A stretch of 64,000 nucleotides of DNA from Bog-473 sp963755495. Its GTDB lineage: Bacteria; Actinomycetota; Acidimicrobiia; Acidimicrobiales; RAAP-2. The notes below the pieces were generated by a model. It did no database searches. It was not told where the DNA came from and worked only from the letters and a program-made list of their open reading frames with translations. The translations under genes and the position numbers were made by a program. The first letter of the stretch is position 1. Each line of letters starts with the position of its first letter. Where the stretch lies: assembly GCA_963755495.1 (NCBI GenBank), contig CAVWJS010000006.1, forward strand, positions 1,508,864-1,572,863, written 5' to 3'. Below are positions 19,112-28,959 of the stretch, one piece after another.

Positions 19112-20608
19112 TCATGCGCCGATACCGGTCAGGGCCTGATAGGCGGTGAGGTCCGGAGGATCGATGGCTACCGCTTTGAGGTGTGGATGGCCGTCGAGGC
19201 TGAAGAGCTCGACCGGTTGTTCGGCGTGGTGCATGAGGATCAGCGCGATGGCGTCGGATCCGGTGGCCCCGATGGTGATGGCCGACTCCACCGCTTTGGT
19301 CAGGGCGAGCAGCGTGGCATTCTCCAAGAGTCTCAGCACCTTGATGAACTCGCGCGTCCCCTTGTCGCCGAGGTCGGCCTCTAGCCGCCGGCGCAAGGTC
19401 GAAAAGCACTCCGGCAGCTCCCAGTTCTCGAGCGGCCGGGCGAAGTCGATCGCTCCGGGCTTTCTCTCCAAAAGGGCCAGGTAGTGGATCGGGTCAAAGG
19501 TGGTGCGCTCTTTGCCCCAGTGGCGGGGATGACGGGCGATCACCTCGGTGCCGCTGGTGATCGCCACCTCTTCGATCCCGCCGATGACGCTCACCTCGTG
19601 GTGGGCATGTGACGTCGGCACCGAGTAGTCGTTGCGGTCGAAACGCACGAGGGAGAGCGAGTTGGCGTGACCTTGGGCGAGCCGCCGGGGCTCGAAGGCC
19701 TCGGCCGGCAAAGCCAACATGGCGGCGCGGTCGTCCACGAGCCGTTCGGCCTTGGTGCCGACCTTGCCCCGGACCCGTCGGAACAGGTCGGCATAACAGG
19801 CGGCCGCCAGATACTCGTTGAGCACGGCCCAGGAAGGAAACGACGGGACCGGCACCAACAGGTTCCGTCGTGAGTACCCGACATGGTTCTCCACGTGGCC
19901 CTTTTCGTTGCCCCGACCCACGCGGCAGAAGTGATGGTCGAACAGGTGATGGCTCTCGAGGGTCAAAAAGCCCCTGGTCAGCGCGCGCTCTTTGCCCATC
20001 ACCTTGGAGACCGCGATGGTGGTGTTGTCATAGGAGATCCGAAGCGGCACCGCCCCGAAGAACTCAAACCCCGCCACGTGGGCGGCCTGGAAGGTCTCGG
20101 TGCACTCGCGCGGATAGGCGGAAAGGAAGTACGTGTCCGAATAGGGCAGCGTGATCACACCCAATGCGGCCTTGCAACGTTCGCCGGCAATCTCGACCGT
20201 GGCCTCGCCGAAGTCGAACTGGGCATGTCCCGGGGGATGCGAGAGCGGGACGAACGCCTCCTTCGAGTATGCCTTGGCCCTCTTCACCGCCATTTGCACC
20301 TGGGAGTAACACCCCGTGTAGCCGTGCTCGTCGCGTAGGCGCTCAAAGATGCGCCGGGCCGTGTGCCGTTGTTTGGGCGGAGCCTCTTTGTCGTCGGCCA
20401 GGATCTGATCGATGGTGGCCAGATGGCGCCCGAGCACGGGCTTTCGGCGGTTCTCGGCCATCTGATAGCCGGGAGGTTCTGCGTTGGCCAAGATCTTGGC
20501 CAGGGCTTGATGTCCGATCCCGTAGTCACGGTGGATGGAGCGCTTCGACGCCCCTTCTACCAGCACCTTCCTTCGAATCTCGGTCCATTGGTCCATGTCG
20601 GTGTGCAC
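19112..20608 (-). CDS. istA: IS21 transposase
   Basis: A 498-residue DDE transposase with an N-terminal helix-turn-helix region (RSIHRDYGIGHQALAKILA). The integrase core has D in HAQFDFGEAT, D in ISYDNTTIAV and E in NEKGHVENHVGY. It binds the IS ends and performs cut-and-insert as a dimer with IstB. The gene looks intact, so this copy could still be active. Confidence 0.95.
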   Translation of the reverse strand: MHTDMDQWTEIRRKVLVEGASKRSIHRDYGIGHQALAKILANAEPPGYQMAENRRKPVLGRHLATIDQILADDKEAPPKQRHTARRIFERLRDEHGYTGCYSQVQMAVKRAKAYSKEAFVPLSHPPGHAQFDFGEATVEIAGERCKAALGVITLPYSDTYFLSAYPRECTETFQAAHVAGFEFFGAVPLRISYDNTTIAVSKVMGKERALTRGFLTLESHHLFDHHFCRVGRGNEKGHVENHVGYSRRNLLVPVPSFPSWAVLNEYLAAACYADLFRRVRGKVGTKAERLVDDRAAMLALPAEAFEPRRLAQGHANSLSLVRFDRNDYSVPTSHAHHEVSVIGGIEEVAITSGTEVIARHPRHWGKERTTFDPIHYLALLERKPGAIDFARPLENWELPECFSTLRRRLEADLGDKGTREFIKVLRLLENATLLALTKAVESAITIGATGSDAIALILMHHAEQPVELFSLDGHPHLKAVAIDPPDLTAYQALTGIGA

Positions 20609-20746
20609 CCTTCCCCCGTTCTGCTCGTCCGCTCAGGCCCGAAAGCCTTGATAGGGGATCGAACAGATCCGGGGATACTCAGGTGCTGCCGTTTTCGATC
20701 ATGTTTTCAGACGCTCAGGTGCTGCCGTTTTGGACCGTGATTTACA

Positions 20747-20936
20747 AATTCGCCGCCACTCGAGAAGGAACCCGACGAGGGGCGGCCGATCGGGATCGAG
20801 GACCTCGTCGAACAACGCCACCCGACGGGCTCGCTTCCTCGACCAGTTGCCGGTACGTCCATGACTCGTCCTGGATGAACAACCCGACCCCATCAACCTC
20901 GGCGTGGCGGCGAATGAGGTCGGCGGCGGTACTCAT
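20747..20936 (-). pseudogene. N-terminal fragment of a fatty-acid-CoA ligase
   Basis: Starts MSTAADLIRRHAEVDG with GLFIQDESWTYRQLVEEAS, the N-terminus of AMP-dependent acyl-CoA synthetases. A frame change near 20850 gives RRVALFDEVLDPDRPP then GFLLE. Coding ends at the IS21 boundary (20746). The rest of the gene (over 450 residues) is absent on the far side of the element. Its ATG overlaps the stop of the GH51 gene (ATGA), so it was the next gene of that operon. Confidence 0.7.
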
Positions 20937-23507
20937 TCGGCCCCCCGATCAACAGTAATTGCTGTCAAGGAATGGGCGGGTACCTCGTACTCGAAAATTC
21001 CCTCAGCGCCTACCAGGGTTCCCGAGCGAACCGAAATCAGAATCCGGGTGGGCCAGGCTATTGCGGGCGGTGGGTTCGCCCGCCAGTACCTGAATCGTCG
21101 CCGCCGTGGCGTCGGAGCCGACGAAGTGAAGCTTGGCCGTCCTCGCCTGGGCGGTTGTGTTAACAAGCTTGAGGAACACCGCTCCACTCGCGGTGTCGAG
21201 GGTTGCGGAGTAGTGAAGATCGTCATCGGTCGACTCCGTTGGGAGATAGCGGTCGCCGATATTTGCCGCGAAGATTGTCTGAGCCCAGTAGGACGGCGAC
21301 CCGTAGCTCGTCAAGTGGTCGAACCCAATGAGATTGGGGTTCCACTGATGTTCACCTTCGAAGGCGAACAAGGGCGCGTAGCAGCACATGGCAACGACGT
21401 CGGAGTTGCGCTCAAGCCCCGTCATGAAGGCGGATTCTGCGAGAGCAGCCTCAACATCCGCCGTAGCATTGTTGCCCGCCGTCGTGATGACGGCGTACTC
21501 ACCGACGAGAACCTTGAAGCCCTCTTTGTCATAGTCGTCGTAGAGAGCTGACCTCTTCGTGATCTCCTCCGGCGAGCGATACATGTGTTCGTCGAGAACA
21601 TCGATCGGGTGATCAGTGACCGCTATGGTGGCGATAGTCCGCATCTCGGGGTAGGCCGCCTTGATGGCGTTGTAGAACATCGGGTACCTGTACTGCGCGT
21701 AGCTTTCGCTTCCTCCGAGAAAGTCCTCGTTTCCGATCTCGATGATGGGTAGTTCGAAGGGATCCGGGTGGCCGTCTTCGGCCCGCTTCGCCCCCCACGT
21801 GCTTGTCACCGGCCCCGTGGCGTATTCGATCAGGTCCAGGGCATCTTCTACGTACTGCCCAAGTTCTTCCTCGGGAACGGATACACCGCCGCTAAGACCT
21901 GGGTAGACGCCGATAAGCGGAGTAGCACTTAGGTCCTCGGCCAGCTGGAGGTATTCCAGAATGCCCAAGCCGTCGTCGCTCCAATACCGCCAGACGTCGT
22001 TGTCGTGCCCCGATCGCTGCCAAATCGGCCCGCGAGATGCCTTCCAGTCGAAGCGAGTATCGACCGTGTTCCCGAGGATGTACGTACCTCCGGGGAATCG
22101 GCAGAATCTCGGCTTGAGAGCCTTCAGACGCTCAAGGAGGTCAGGTCGCAGGCCATTCTCGCGATTGGCATAGGTAGGCCCGAATAATGAGACGACCTGA
22201 AGCCAGAGAGTAACGCCCTCCACGGCCACGTTGCTGTTTTGGCGCATGTCAACGCCGATGACGAAGCGGTTGTCCGTTGTCTCGCGCGCGTCAGTTGGGA
22301 TAGTGAGCGAGGCCTCGAACCGCTGCCAATCGCGCGTCACCCCGGACACCTGCGCAGCCGCGAGCATGCCCGTCCCATCAACCTTTTCGAGACCGACCGT
22401 CACCGCTGTGGTCAGATCCTGAGCGGCCTTGGCCCAGAACGAAACGCGGTAGGACTCGCCTGCGACGGCGGCGAGGCCGAAGTAGCCGGCGTTTGACATC
22501 CCTACCCGCTGACCGGCTCCGACCGCAGCAATGTCGAGCCGGAGCGAGTGGGTCAGCGCCTCGTTCAGGGGCTGGTCACTATCGATCGCCGCACTCACCG
22601 CGCCGCCGTCTGAAAGCAATTGCCAGGGCGACGCGTGTTCGATGACGGTACCGTGACGACCTGCTCCGGACGAGTCGATCACCGCAAGACCGCCGTCCTC
22701 GTCGAAGCGGTACCAGAGGACCAAACCGCTCTCGTCCGTTCCCCCTGGCACATCCATGAGAGACCTCACCCCAGCCTCGTCTAGGGCATGATCAAAAATC
22801 AAGAAGTCGTCGATGCTGCCATTGAGCAAGGGGTCGAAGCTGAACTGGGACGCCCCCAGCCAGTTGTTCTTGGTCGGACCCATGTGCGACGGAGTGAGGG
22901 TCATCTGCGCGTTCTCGGCGACGACGACACCGTTGACGTAAAGCCGGGCGAGGGAACCGGCCTGGGTGATCGCGACGTGGCTCCACTCACCTATCGGTAC
23001 AGGATCGGGCGAATGCAGTTCCTCCTTCCTTCCATCGACCGAGATGACATAGGAGGGTCCTGGTCCAGCGTAGGGGCCCATGTAGAACGGAGTGGCCAGC
23101 GCCAGCGACATGTGCACACCAGAGGTGTTGTAGAACAAAATCCCGGTCAGATCGTTCCCGAAGTCGAAGACCTTGTTGAATGGTTCGACCTTCGTCGGAC
23201 GAATCCATGAAGCGATCGTGAAGTCTACGAGGTCTTTCACAATCCCTTCAGGAAGAGCGACCTTGTTGGTGCTCGTGTGGCCATTGAGCTCGATCCCATT
23301 GCCGAAGCGCCCCTCGCTTCGAGCGATGGTCGGGCTCGGCCATATCGGGGGGGTACGCCTGTCCATAAAGGCACGATTCTGGATCTTCTCGGCGTAGAGT
23401 CCACCGACCCCCGCATAATTGATCTCTTCGAAGAAGACTCCGAACAGTTTCGAGCTCACCTCATGGCCTGGGTGCGCAACATCTACTGTGATTGTGGATT
23501 CGGACAT
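20933..23507 (-). CDS. GH51-type alpha-L-arabinofuranosidase with LamG-like insert
   Basis: About 858 residues when a late frameshift is bridged. The catalytic TIM barrel contains RFPGGTYILG, the acid/base region IIEIGNEDFLGG and the nucleophile region VLVGEYAV, as in GH51 arabinofuranosidases that release L-arabinose from plant polymers. Between the N-terminal segment (LFGVFFEEINYAGVGGLYAE) and the barrel lies a concanavalin-like LamG module (about residues 65-290, with GSIDDFLIFDHAL), probably carbohydrate-binding. The frame breaks near 21050. The shifted frame supplies the normal C-terminus (SGTLVGAEGIFEYEVPAHSL) ending at 20933. There is no signal peptide, suggesting action on imported oligosaccharides. 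AAAGGGGGGACT precedes the ATG. An IS now separates it from its operon. Confidence 0.82.
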
Positions 23508-23527
23508 AGTCCCCCCTTTAGTTAGTT

Positions 23528-25078
23528 ACTTCCCCCTGAAAAAGTCGTAGGGAAATACTCGCGATCTGCGTTCGGATCAACGAAAATTGGCCTCAACCCC
23601 TTGGGCAAGAAGGGATTGAAGCCAATGCTCAGAACGTTAGGTGAGCAGCCGACCCTGTGGGAGTCAATCCTCCCCGCCGGGATGCTGACCATGTCCCCCA
23701 GCTCGAACGGGTCGACGAGCTGCTCGACGACGAGCGGTTCTTCGAGCCCTACCGGGCGTTCTTCGATGCCAGCCTGGGCCGCCCGTCCATTCCGATCGAG
23801 ACCTATCTGCGTCTGATGTTCTTGAAGTACCGCTACCAGCTGGGTTTCGAGACTCTGTGCAAAGAGGTCACCGATTCGATCAGCTGGCAGCGCTTTTGCC
23901 GGATCCCGCTCGGGGGCACGGTGCCGCACCCGACGACGCTCATGAAGATCACCACGCGATGCGGCGAGGACGCCGTCAGCGCTTTGAACAACGCCTTGGT
24001 GGCCAAGGCGGCCGAGGCCAAGGTGTTGCGCCTCCACAAGGTGCGCGCTGACACCACAGTGATCGAGGCCAACGTCGCGTACCCGGTCGACTCGAGCCTG
24101 CTGGCCAAGGGGATCGCCCGACTGACCAAGCTGGCCCGGCGGCTCCAAGGGAAGGGTTTCGCGACCCGGACCAAGGTGATCGATCGCACCCGCAAGGGTC
24201 ATCGCTTGGCCCGCACGGTGGTCAACACGCTGCGTCGCACCGGCGAGCTGGCCAGAGACGAGCTCCGACGCCTCAATGCCGAATTGGCAGGACTTGCTGC
24301 AAAAACAGTCGCTGAAGGCGAGGCCGTGGCCATCAACACCCGACGCAAGCTGGCCAGCATCGAGAACCCAACGCCCGCAGACCGGGCCACGCTCGAACGA
24401 CTCGGGCTCTTGGCCCGACGACTCGCCCAGGTGGCCCTCCAGACCCACCAGCGGGTCGTGGAAGGAGTGACGCCCCAAGGTGCCACCAGGCTCGTCTCAC
24501 TCCACGACCCCGATGCCCGCCCGATCCGCAAAGGCCGGCTGGGGCGTCCCGTCGAGTTCGGCTACAAGGCTCAGGTCGTTGACAACCAAGACGGGATCGT
24601 CCTCGACTGGCAAGTGGAGCGGGGTAATCCCGCCGACGCGCCGATGCTCCCCGAGGCCGTCGCACGCATCAAGGAGCGCACGGGGAAGACACCCAGAGCA
24701 GTCACCGCCGACCGCGGCTATGGAGAGGCGGCCATCGAAAAGGAGTTACTCGATCTCGGGGTCACCACGGTGGTGATCCCGCGCAAAGGTCGACCCGGCG
24801 CGGCCCGAAGAACCACAGAGAAATCGCGACCGTTCCAGCGACTGGTGCGTTGGAGAACCGGGTCCGAAGGTCGGATCAGCGCGTTGAAACGCCAATGGGG
24901 ATGCCGGCGAACTCTGATGGACAGCCTCGAGGGAGCGAGAACCTGGACCGGACACGGGATCTTCGCCCACAATCTGGTCAAGATCAGCGGATTGATCGGA
25001 TAGCCGCTCAGCAAGGGACCACGGTTGAGAATGCCGGGACCGATCCAGGCGTCAACTACCTCTTTTTCAGGGGGAAGT
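23528..25078 (+). mobile_element. Insertion sequence with 17-bp perfect inverted repeats
   Basis: Perfect terminal repeats ACTTCCCCCTGAAAAAG (23528-23544) and its complement (25062-25078) enclose one transposase gene. The 6-bp sequence AGTTAG occurs at 23520-23525 and 25079-25084, a likely target duplication with two extra bases at the left end. It sits just upstream of the GH51 start, inside what was one operon. Confidence 0.82.
23601..25003 (+). pseudogene. ISNCY-like DDE transposase, frameshifted near its start
   Basis: Residues MGKKGLKPMLRTLGEQ and WESILPAGMLTMSP are read from 23601. The frame then changes in a C run at about 23694, and QLERVDELLDDERFFEPYR follows in the next frame to 25003. 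One missing C (five instead of six) explains the break. The catalytic acids are in VRADTTVIEANV, AVTADRGYGE and TGSEGRISALKR, as in DDE transposases of the type often filed as ISNCY. I am sure of transposase and less sure of the family label. Confidence 0.8.
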
Positions 25079-25129
25079 AGTTAGCAAACGGGTAACGCCG
25101 AGGCGGTTTCTTCCATGAGTCCCATTACT

Positions 25130-25342
25130 TCACGATTGACGAGCTGTCGCCAACCCTTGGTTCACGCCGTCGTGGCTTGAACCATGGAGGAGAGGATTCC
25201 GGCCCAGATCCGTCTCCGAGGAACCAAGCGCATCTGGCTTTCTCTGATGGCAGCAGGAGAGCCCGTCATATCCCCGCACACTCGGACTGACGGTCCAGCC
25301 GTCGTTCAACAGCCACCACGTGTCCCTCGTTGAGGTGTTCAC
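25130..25342 (-). pseudogene. Short coupled frame, possibly a glycosidase N-terminal remnant
   Basis: A 70-codon frame whose GTG overlaps the stop of the zinc dehydrogenase (GTGA). It begins NTSTRDTWWLLNDGWTVSP, recalling the LNDGW start of GH2-type enzymes such as the one at 37994. The remaining residues do not look conserved and the frame ends about 50 bases before the IS. Probably the broken start of the next operon gene, now interrupted by the insertion. Confidence 0.35.
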
Positions 25343-26346
25343 GGTCGTAGGAGCACCTTGCCGACGCCCGGGGTTCGGCGAGCGACCAGGTTGAGGGCGT
25401 CTGCTGCATGGTCCAAACCGAGCTCATGAGTGACGAGTAGCCCGGGATCGAGCCGCTGATCATTGAAGGCTTCGACGGCATCGATCCATGCACCGCGGGA
25501 GGCGCCGAACACTGACGTGATCTCAAGGTGCTTCGCCACAACAACAAGAGTGCTGATTGTGTCGTCTGCTGGTGGGGTACCGCAGATGATGACTTGACCC
25601 CCGCGACGAGCGAGCTGCATGGCAAGGGAGGCAGTTCCGGGGGCGCCCGCAGCCTCAATCACGAGATCGAAATGGCCGTCGAACTCTTCCGCAGCCGCAT
25701 GTGGCCCAATGAAGCCGATCGCTCCACACCGTTCAGCGATATCCCTCTTCGACGGCTCCTGGTCAATCACGACAAGCTCGTCTGCGGACTCGCGGGCCAG
25801 CTGCGCGCACAGCAACCCAATCGTGCCGCCGCCCACGATGGCGACCCGGGGCGCGCTTGCGAGCTCGGCTCGTCGCAGCGCCTCGGCGGCGCAGGCACCC
25901 GGTTCGATACCGGCCGCCGAATGGAGGTCGGCGCTTGACCTCAAGACGTGGAGCAAAAAGGCGGGCACGATGACCTGTTCGGCCCAGGCCCCGTTGATCG
26001 TGAACCCAGTCTCTTCGTAACCGCTCTCGCACCTCGGCGTGTCCCCACTGCCACAGGGAGCGCAGCGCGAGCACGGGCGGATGTTCTCGCCCACCACGGG
26101 CTGTCCGATCAATGATCGGTTGACGCCGTCGCCTACCATTTCGACGATTCCGGACCACTCGTGTCCGGGGATGATCGGATAGCGAACGAAGGGCTTGGGC
26201 CGGGTTCCATCGCGCAGGTCTACGTCGGACCCGCAGATGCCGGCCCAGGCGACCCGTACCACGACTTCTCCGGGCCCCGGCGCAGCCAATGAGACCATTC
26301 GAACTTCGATCTCCCCCGGTTCCTCGACCACAACGGCTCGGATCAC
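25339..26346 (-). CDS. Zinc-dependent medium-chain sugar or polyol dehydrogenase
   Basis: About 335 residues of the MDR family (sorbitol/threonine dehydrogenase type), expected to oxidise a sugar or polyol with NAD(P)+. Catalytic zinc ligands are in AGICGSDVDLRD and GHEWSGIV. Structural-zinc cysteines are in PCSRCAPCGSGDTPRC. The Rossmann motif is VAIVGGGTIGLLCAQLA. The frame is open upstream to 26517, but GTG at 26344-26346, four bases after the upstream stop region, is the natural start. In this operon it is the best candidate for the sugar 1-dehydrogenase step. Confidence 0.85.
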   Translation of the reverse strand: MIRAVVVEEPGEIEVRMVSLAAPGPGEVVVRVAWAGICGSDVDLRDGTRPKPFVRYPIIPGHEWSGIVEMVGDGVNRSLIGQPVVGENIRPCSRCAPCGSGDTPRCESGYEETGFTINGAWAEQVIVPAFLLHVLRSSADLHSAAGIEPGACAAEALRRAELASAPRVAIVGGGTIGLLCAQLARESADELVVIDQEPSKRDIAERCGAIGFIGPHAAAEEFDGHFDLVIEAAGAPGTASLAMQLARRGGQVIICGTPPADDTISTLVVVAKHLEITSVFGASRGAWIDAVEAFNDQRLDPGLLVTHELGLDHAADALNLVARRTPGVGKVLLRP

Positions 26347-26350
26347 GAGC

Positions 26351-27505
26351 TCACCCCCGGTCGACGCCCCGGAACTGCCAATCTTCCGCGAACAAGTCGA
26401 AATGCGCACCAGTGGATGGGTGCTCCCGGACGTAGTCGAGGTCGAGGGTGACCCCCAGACCGGGACCATCCGGCAGTTCGAAATAACCATTGACAACAGC
26501 GGGCAGACCCGGGGCACAGGCCGTAATGCCGGCGTCGGCGAAGTCGTTGAAGAACTCTTGTATCTTGAAGTTCGGCGTGCTGGCGCCCAGATGGAGGTTG
26601 GCGGCGGTCAGCACGGGACCGCCCACATTGTGGGGGGCGATGAGGACATGGTGGGTCTCTGCGGTGGCGGCCAACTTCTTCGTTTCAAAGATTCCGCCGA
26701 GGTGGCCGATGTCCGGTTGAATGATCGCGGCGGCGCGAAGCTCGAAGAGCTCCCGGAACTCGGTGCGGTCGTGTATCCGCTCGCCGGTGGCAATCGGGAG
26801 TGTGGTTCCCCGGGCCACGATCGCCAAGGAGGCCAGATTGTCCGGTGGCACCGGTTCCTCAATCCACGACGGCGCAAACGGCTCGATCAGCTTTGCGATA
26901 CGGAGCGCTTCATGGGGGGCGAACCGACCGTGCATCTCGACCAGCAACTCGGCCGACGGGCCGATGGCGTCCCGCACGGCTTCGATCAGATCGATGGACC
27001 GTGTGCGCTCATCATGGTCGAGTTCGAACCGACCGGGGCCGAAGGGATCGAGCTTGAGCGCTTGGTACCCCCGCTCGACAACTGTCTGGGCGGCTGCATG
27101 GAACTCCGCAGGCGTGCGCTCAACTGTGTACCAGCCGTTGGCATACGCCTTGATCCGGTCGCGGACCTTGCCTCCGAGGAGGCGCCAGACCGGCTGCTCG
27201 AGAACTTTGCCCATTATGTCCCAGCAGGCCATCTCGACGCAGGCAATGCCGCTCATCACGATCTCGCCCGACCGACCGTAGTCTCCGAACTTCATCCGCA
27301 GGACGAGCGACTCAATGTCAAAGGGGTCGCTGCCGAGAATATGGTTCCTCTCGGCTTCGACCAGGTAACCCAACAGGGCTTGGGTGTGACTCAGCATCCG
27401 AGTCTCGCCAACACCGGTCACGCCTTCGTCTGTGTGGACCTGGACGTACGTCAGGTCACGCCATGGGGTGCCAACCACGTGGGTCGTGATCTTGCTTATC
27501 TTCAT
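26351..27505 (-). CDS. Mandelate racemase/enolase-superfamily sugar-acid dehydratase
   Basis: A 384-residue MR/MLE-type enzyme. The N-terminal capping domain begins MKISKITTHVVGTPW. The barrel shows LKLDPFGPG, VEMHGRFAPHEA, IEEPVPPDN, ATGERIHDRTEF and IQPDIGHLGG, and a late catalytic-histidine region LIAPHNVGGP. These fit galactonate/arabinonate-type acid-sugar dehydratases that make 2-keto-3-deoxy acids. The exact substrate cannot be read from sequence. Its ATG overlaps the aldehyde dehydrogenase stop (ATGA). Confidence 0.85.
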   Translation of the reverse strand: MKISKITTHVVGTPWRDLTYVQVHTDEGVTGVGETRMLSHTQALLGYLVEAERNHILGSDPFDIESLVLRMKFGDYGRSGEIVMSGIACVEMACWDIMGKVLEQPVWRLLGGKVRDRIKAYANGWYTVERTPAEFHAAAQTVVERGYQALKLDPFGPGRFELDHDERTRSIDLIEAVRDAIGPSAELLVEMHGRFAPHEALRIAKLIEPFAPSWIEEPVPPDNLASLAIVARGTTLPIATGERIHDRTEFRELFELRAAAIIQPDIGHLGGIFETKKLAATAETHHVLIAPHNVGGPVLTAANLHLGASTPNFKIQEFFNDFADAGITACAPGLPAVVNGYFELPDGPGLGVTLDLDYVREHPSTGAHFDLFAEDWQFRGVDRG

Positions 27506-28959
27506 ACCGGTGTTCCATGCACGTCGTTCGTGGTGATCACGCCGTCGATACGCCGTGGAATACCGAGTTCGTTGCGATCACGCAGGGCGATCGGCAGATA
27601 GGGCTCGGGTGCGTTTTGGAATGCAAGGGGCCGCACGAATCGCAAGATGCTGGCAGCCCCGACCGATGTAGACCCGGCGAAGGTGCTGGCGGGCCACGGT
27701 CCCCCGTGCTGCATGGCCCAGGAGACCCGGACGCCGGTAGTCCAGCCGTTCCATACCACTCGTCCGGCTACCGATTGGAGGGCAGCGGCCAGCGGCAGCA
27801 GTGTGTCGGTCTCGTTGGTCTCGACATGGAGGCTGGCCGTAAGCGATCCCCCGATGGCGAGAGCCACCCTCGGCAAGTCAGCAACGTCCGCGTACTCGAC
27901 CACGATCGCCGTCGGACCAAAGCACTCTTCGACCAGGTGGCTCGGGCCTTCGAGGAGCTGTGTGAGAGTGGTCGACAAGACGGTCGGCCGGACGTCGCCC
28001 GTCGCTCCCCCACCTTCGAGTGCCACCTGTATCCCGGGGGCTCCACGCAGGTGAGCCAGGCGGGCGGCGTGGCCCTGTCGGACCCAGTCACCGAGCAACG
28101 GCGCACCGGCGACACCGGTGGCGGAAGCAACTGTCTCGCGCAACAGGGTCGATCCGGCAGGGACGAAGAGCAGGCCCGGCTTCGTGCAGAACTGCCCTAC
28201 GCCGAGCGTGAAGGAGCCGACGAAGTCGGCGGCGATCTGAGCCGGGCGGGCGGCGGCCGCTCCCGGAGAGACGAAGGCAGGATTGACACTCCCCAGCTCC
28301 CCGTAGAACGGGATCGGATCGTCACGACCCACCGCGAGGTCGAACAGAGCCCGACCACCCACGGTGGACCCGGTGAATGCAGCCACCTTCACGCGAGGGT
28401 CCACGATGGCCCGGCGACCGGCCTCGACCCCGTCGATGAGGGCAAAGGCCGGTCCAAAGACTCCTTGGACGATCGTCCCCACACGCGCCGAAAGCTCAGG
28501 GTGACCGGGATGTGTCTTGAGGACCACGGGGCAGCCCGCGGCCAACGCCGAGGCGGTGTCACCCCCGGCCACAGAGAAGGCGAAGGGAAAATTGCTCGCT
28601 GCAAACACGAGAGCCGGGCCGAGGGGAACGCGGAGAGAGCGGACGGCGGGGCGCAGACCTGGCGCTGCGGGATCGGCGGTGTCGATGGTGGCTTCGAGCC
28701 ATGCTCCGTCGAGTACGACGTCGGCCAAGAACCGGAGTTGGCCGGTCGTGCGTGCGACCTCGCCGATTAGCCGTTCGGCCGGAAGGTGTGACTCTGATTG
28801 GGCGACCGGTACAAGATCGTCGGCACTGCGTTCAATGCGATCGGCGAGCGTTCGGAGCATCGCTGCCCGCTCGGCGAATGGGAGCTCGCCAAAGGCCAAC
28901 GCCGCGGAGGCCACGCCGGCCAGGGTGGCTTCGATCTCCGTCGGGGTCGTCTCGGTCAT
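27502..28959 (-). CDS. Aldehyde dehydrogenase, ketoglutarate-semialdehyde type
   Basis: About 485 residues, NAD(P)-dependent. Visible are LGPALVFAASNFPFAF, the cofactor loop AFTGSTVGGRALF, ELGSVNPAFV and the catalytic cysteine in GVGQFCTKPG. This GQFCTKPGL version with FAASNFPFAF is characteristic of 2,5-dioxovalerate (alpha-ketoglutarate semialdehyde) dehydrogenases of oxidative pentose and hexarate pathways. The open frame runs back to 29181, but ATG at 28957-28959, overlapping the lactonase stop, is the natural start. Expected product: 2-oxoglutarate for the TCA cycle. Confidence 0.88.
   Translation of the reverse strand: MTETTPTEIEATLAGVASAALAFGELPFAERAAMLRTLADRIERSADDLVPVAQSESHLPAERLIGEVARTTGQLRFLADVVLDGAWLEATIDTADPAAPGLRPAVRSLRVPLGPALVFAASNFPFAFSVAGGDTASALAAGCPVVLKTHPGHPELSARVGTIVQGVFGPAFALIDGVEAGRRAIVDPRVKVAAFTGSTVGGRALFDLAVGRDDPIPFYGELGSVNPAFVSPGAAAARPAQIAADFVGSFTLGVGQFCTKPGLLFVPAGSTLLRETVASATGVAGAPLLGDWVRQGHAARLAHLRGAPGIQVALEGGGATGDVRPTVLSTTLTQLLEGPSHLVEECFGPTAIVVEYADVADLPRVALAIGGSLTASLHVETNETDTLLPLAAALQSVAGRVVWNGWTTGVRVSWAMQHGGPWPASTFAGSTSVGAASILRFVRPLAFQNAPEPYLPIALRDRNELGIPRRIDGVITTNDVHGTPV

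Larger units (their letters stand above)
18127..20746 (-). mobile_element. Complete IS21-family insertion sequence
   Basis: Contains istA and istB between inverted ends. The left end starts TGTGAATCACGGTC at 18127. The right end is GACCGTGATTTACA, finishing at 20746. Each end carries a second internal copy of a GCTGC-x-GTTTTCGA-x-CAT motif, as expected for IS21 multiple terminal repeats. No target-site duplication is visible (gcaag on the left, aattc on the right). The flanks belong to different broken genes, so the insertion was followed by rearrangement or is one junction of a deletion. Confidence 0.85.

Noticed and set aside
26195..28770. Long plus-strand frames antisense to the sugar-acid operon
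   Set aside because: High-GC third positions open the reverse strand. The minus-strand genes have complete family motifs and exact start-stop overlaps.
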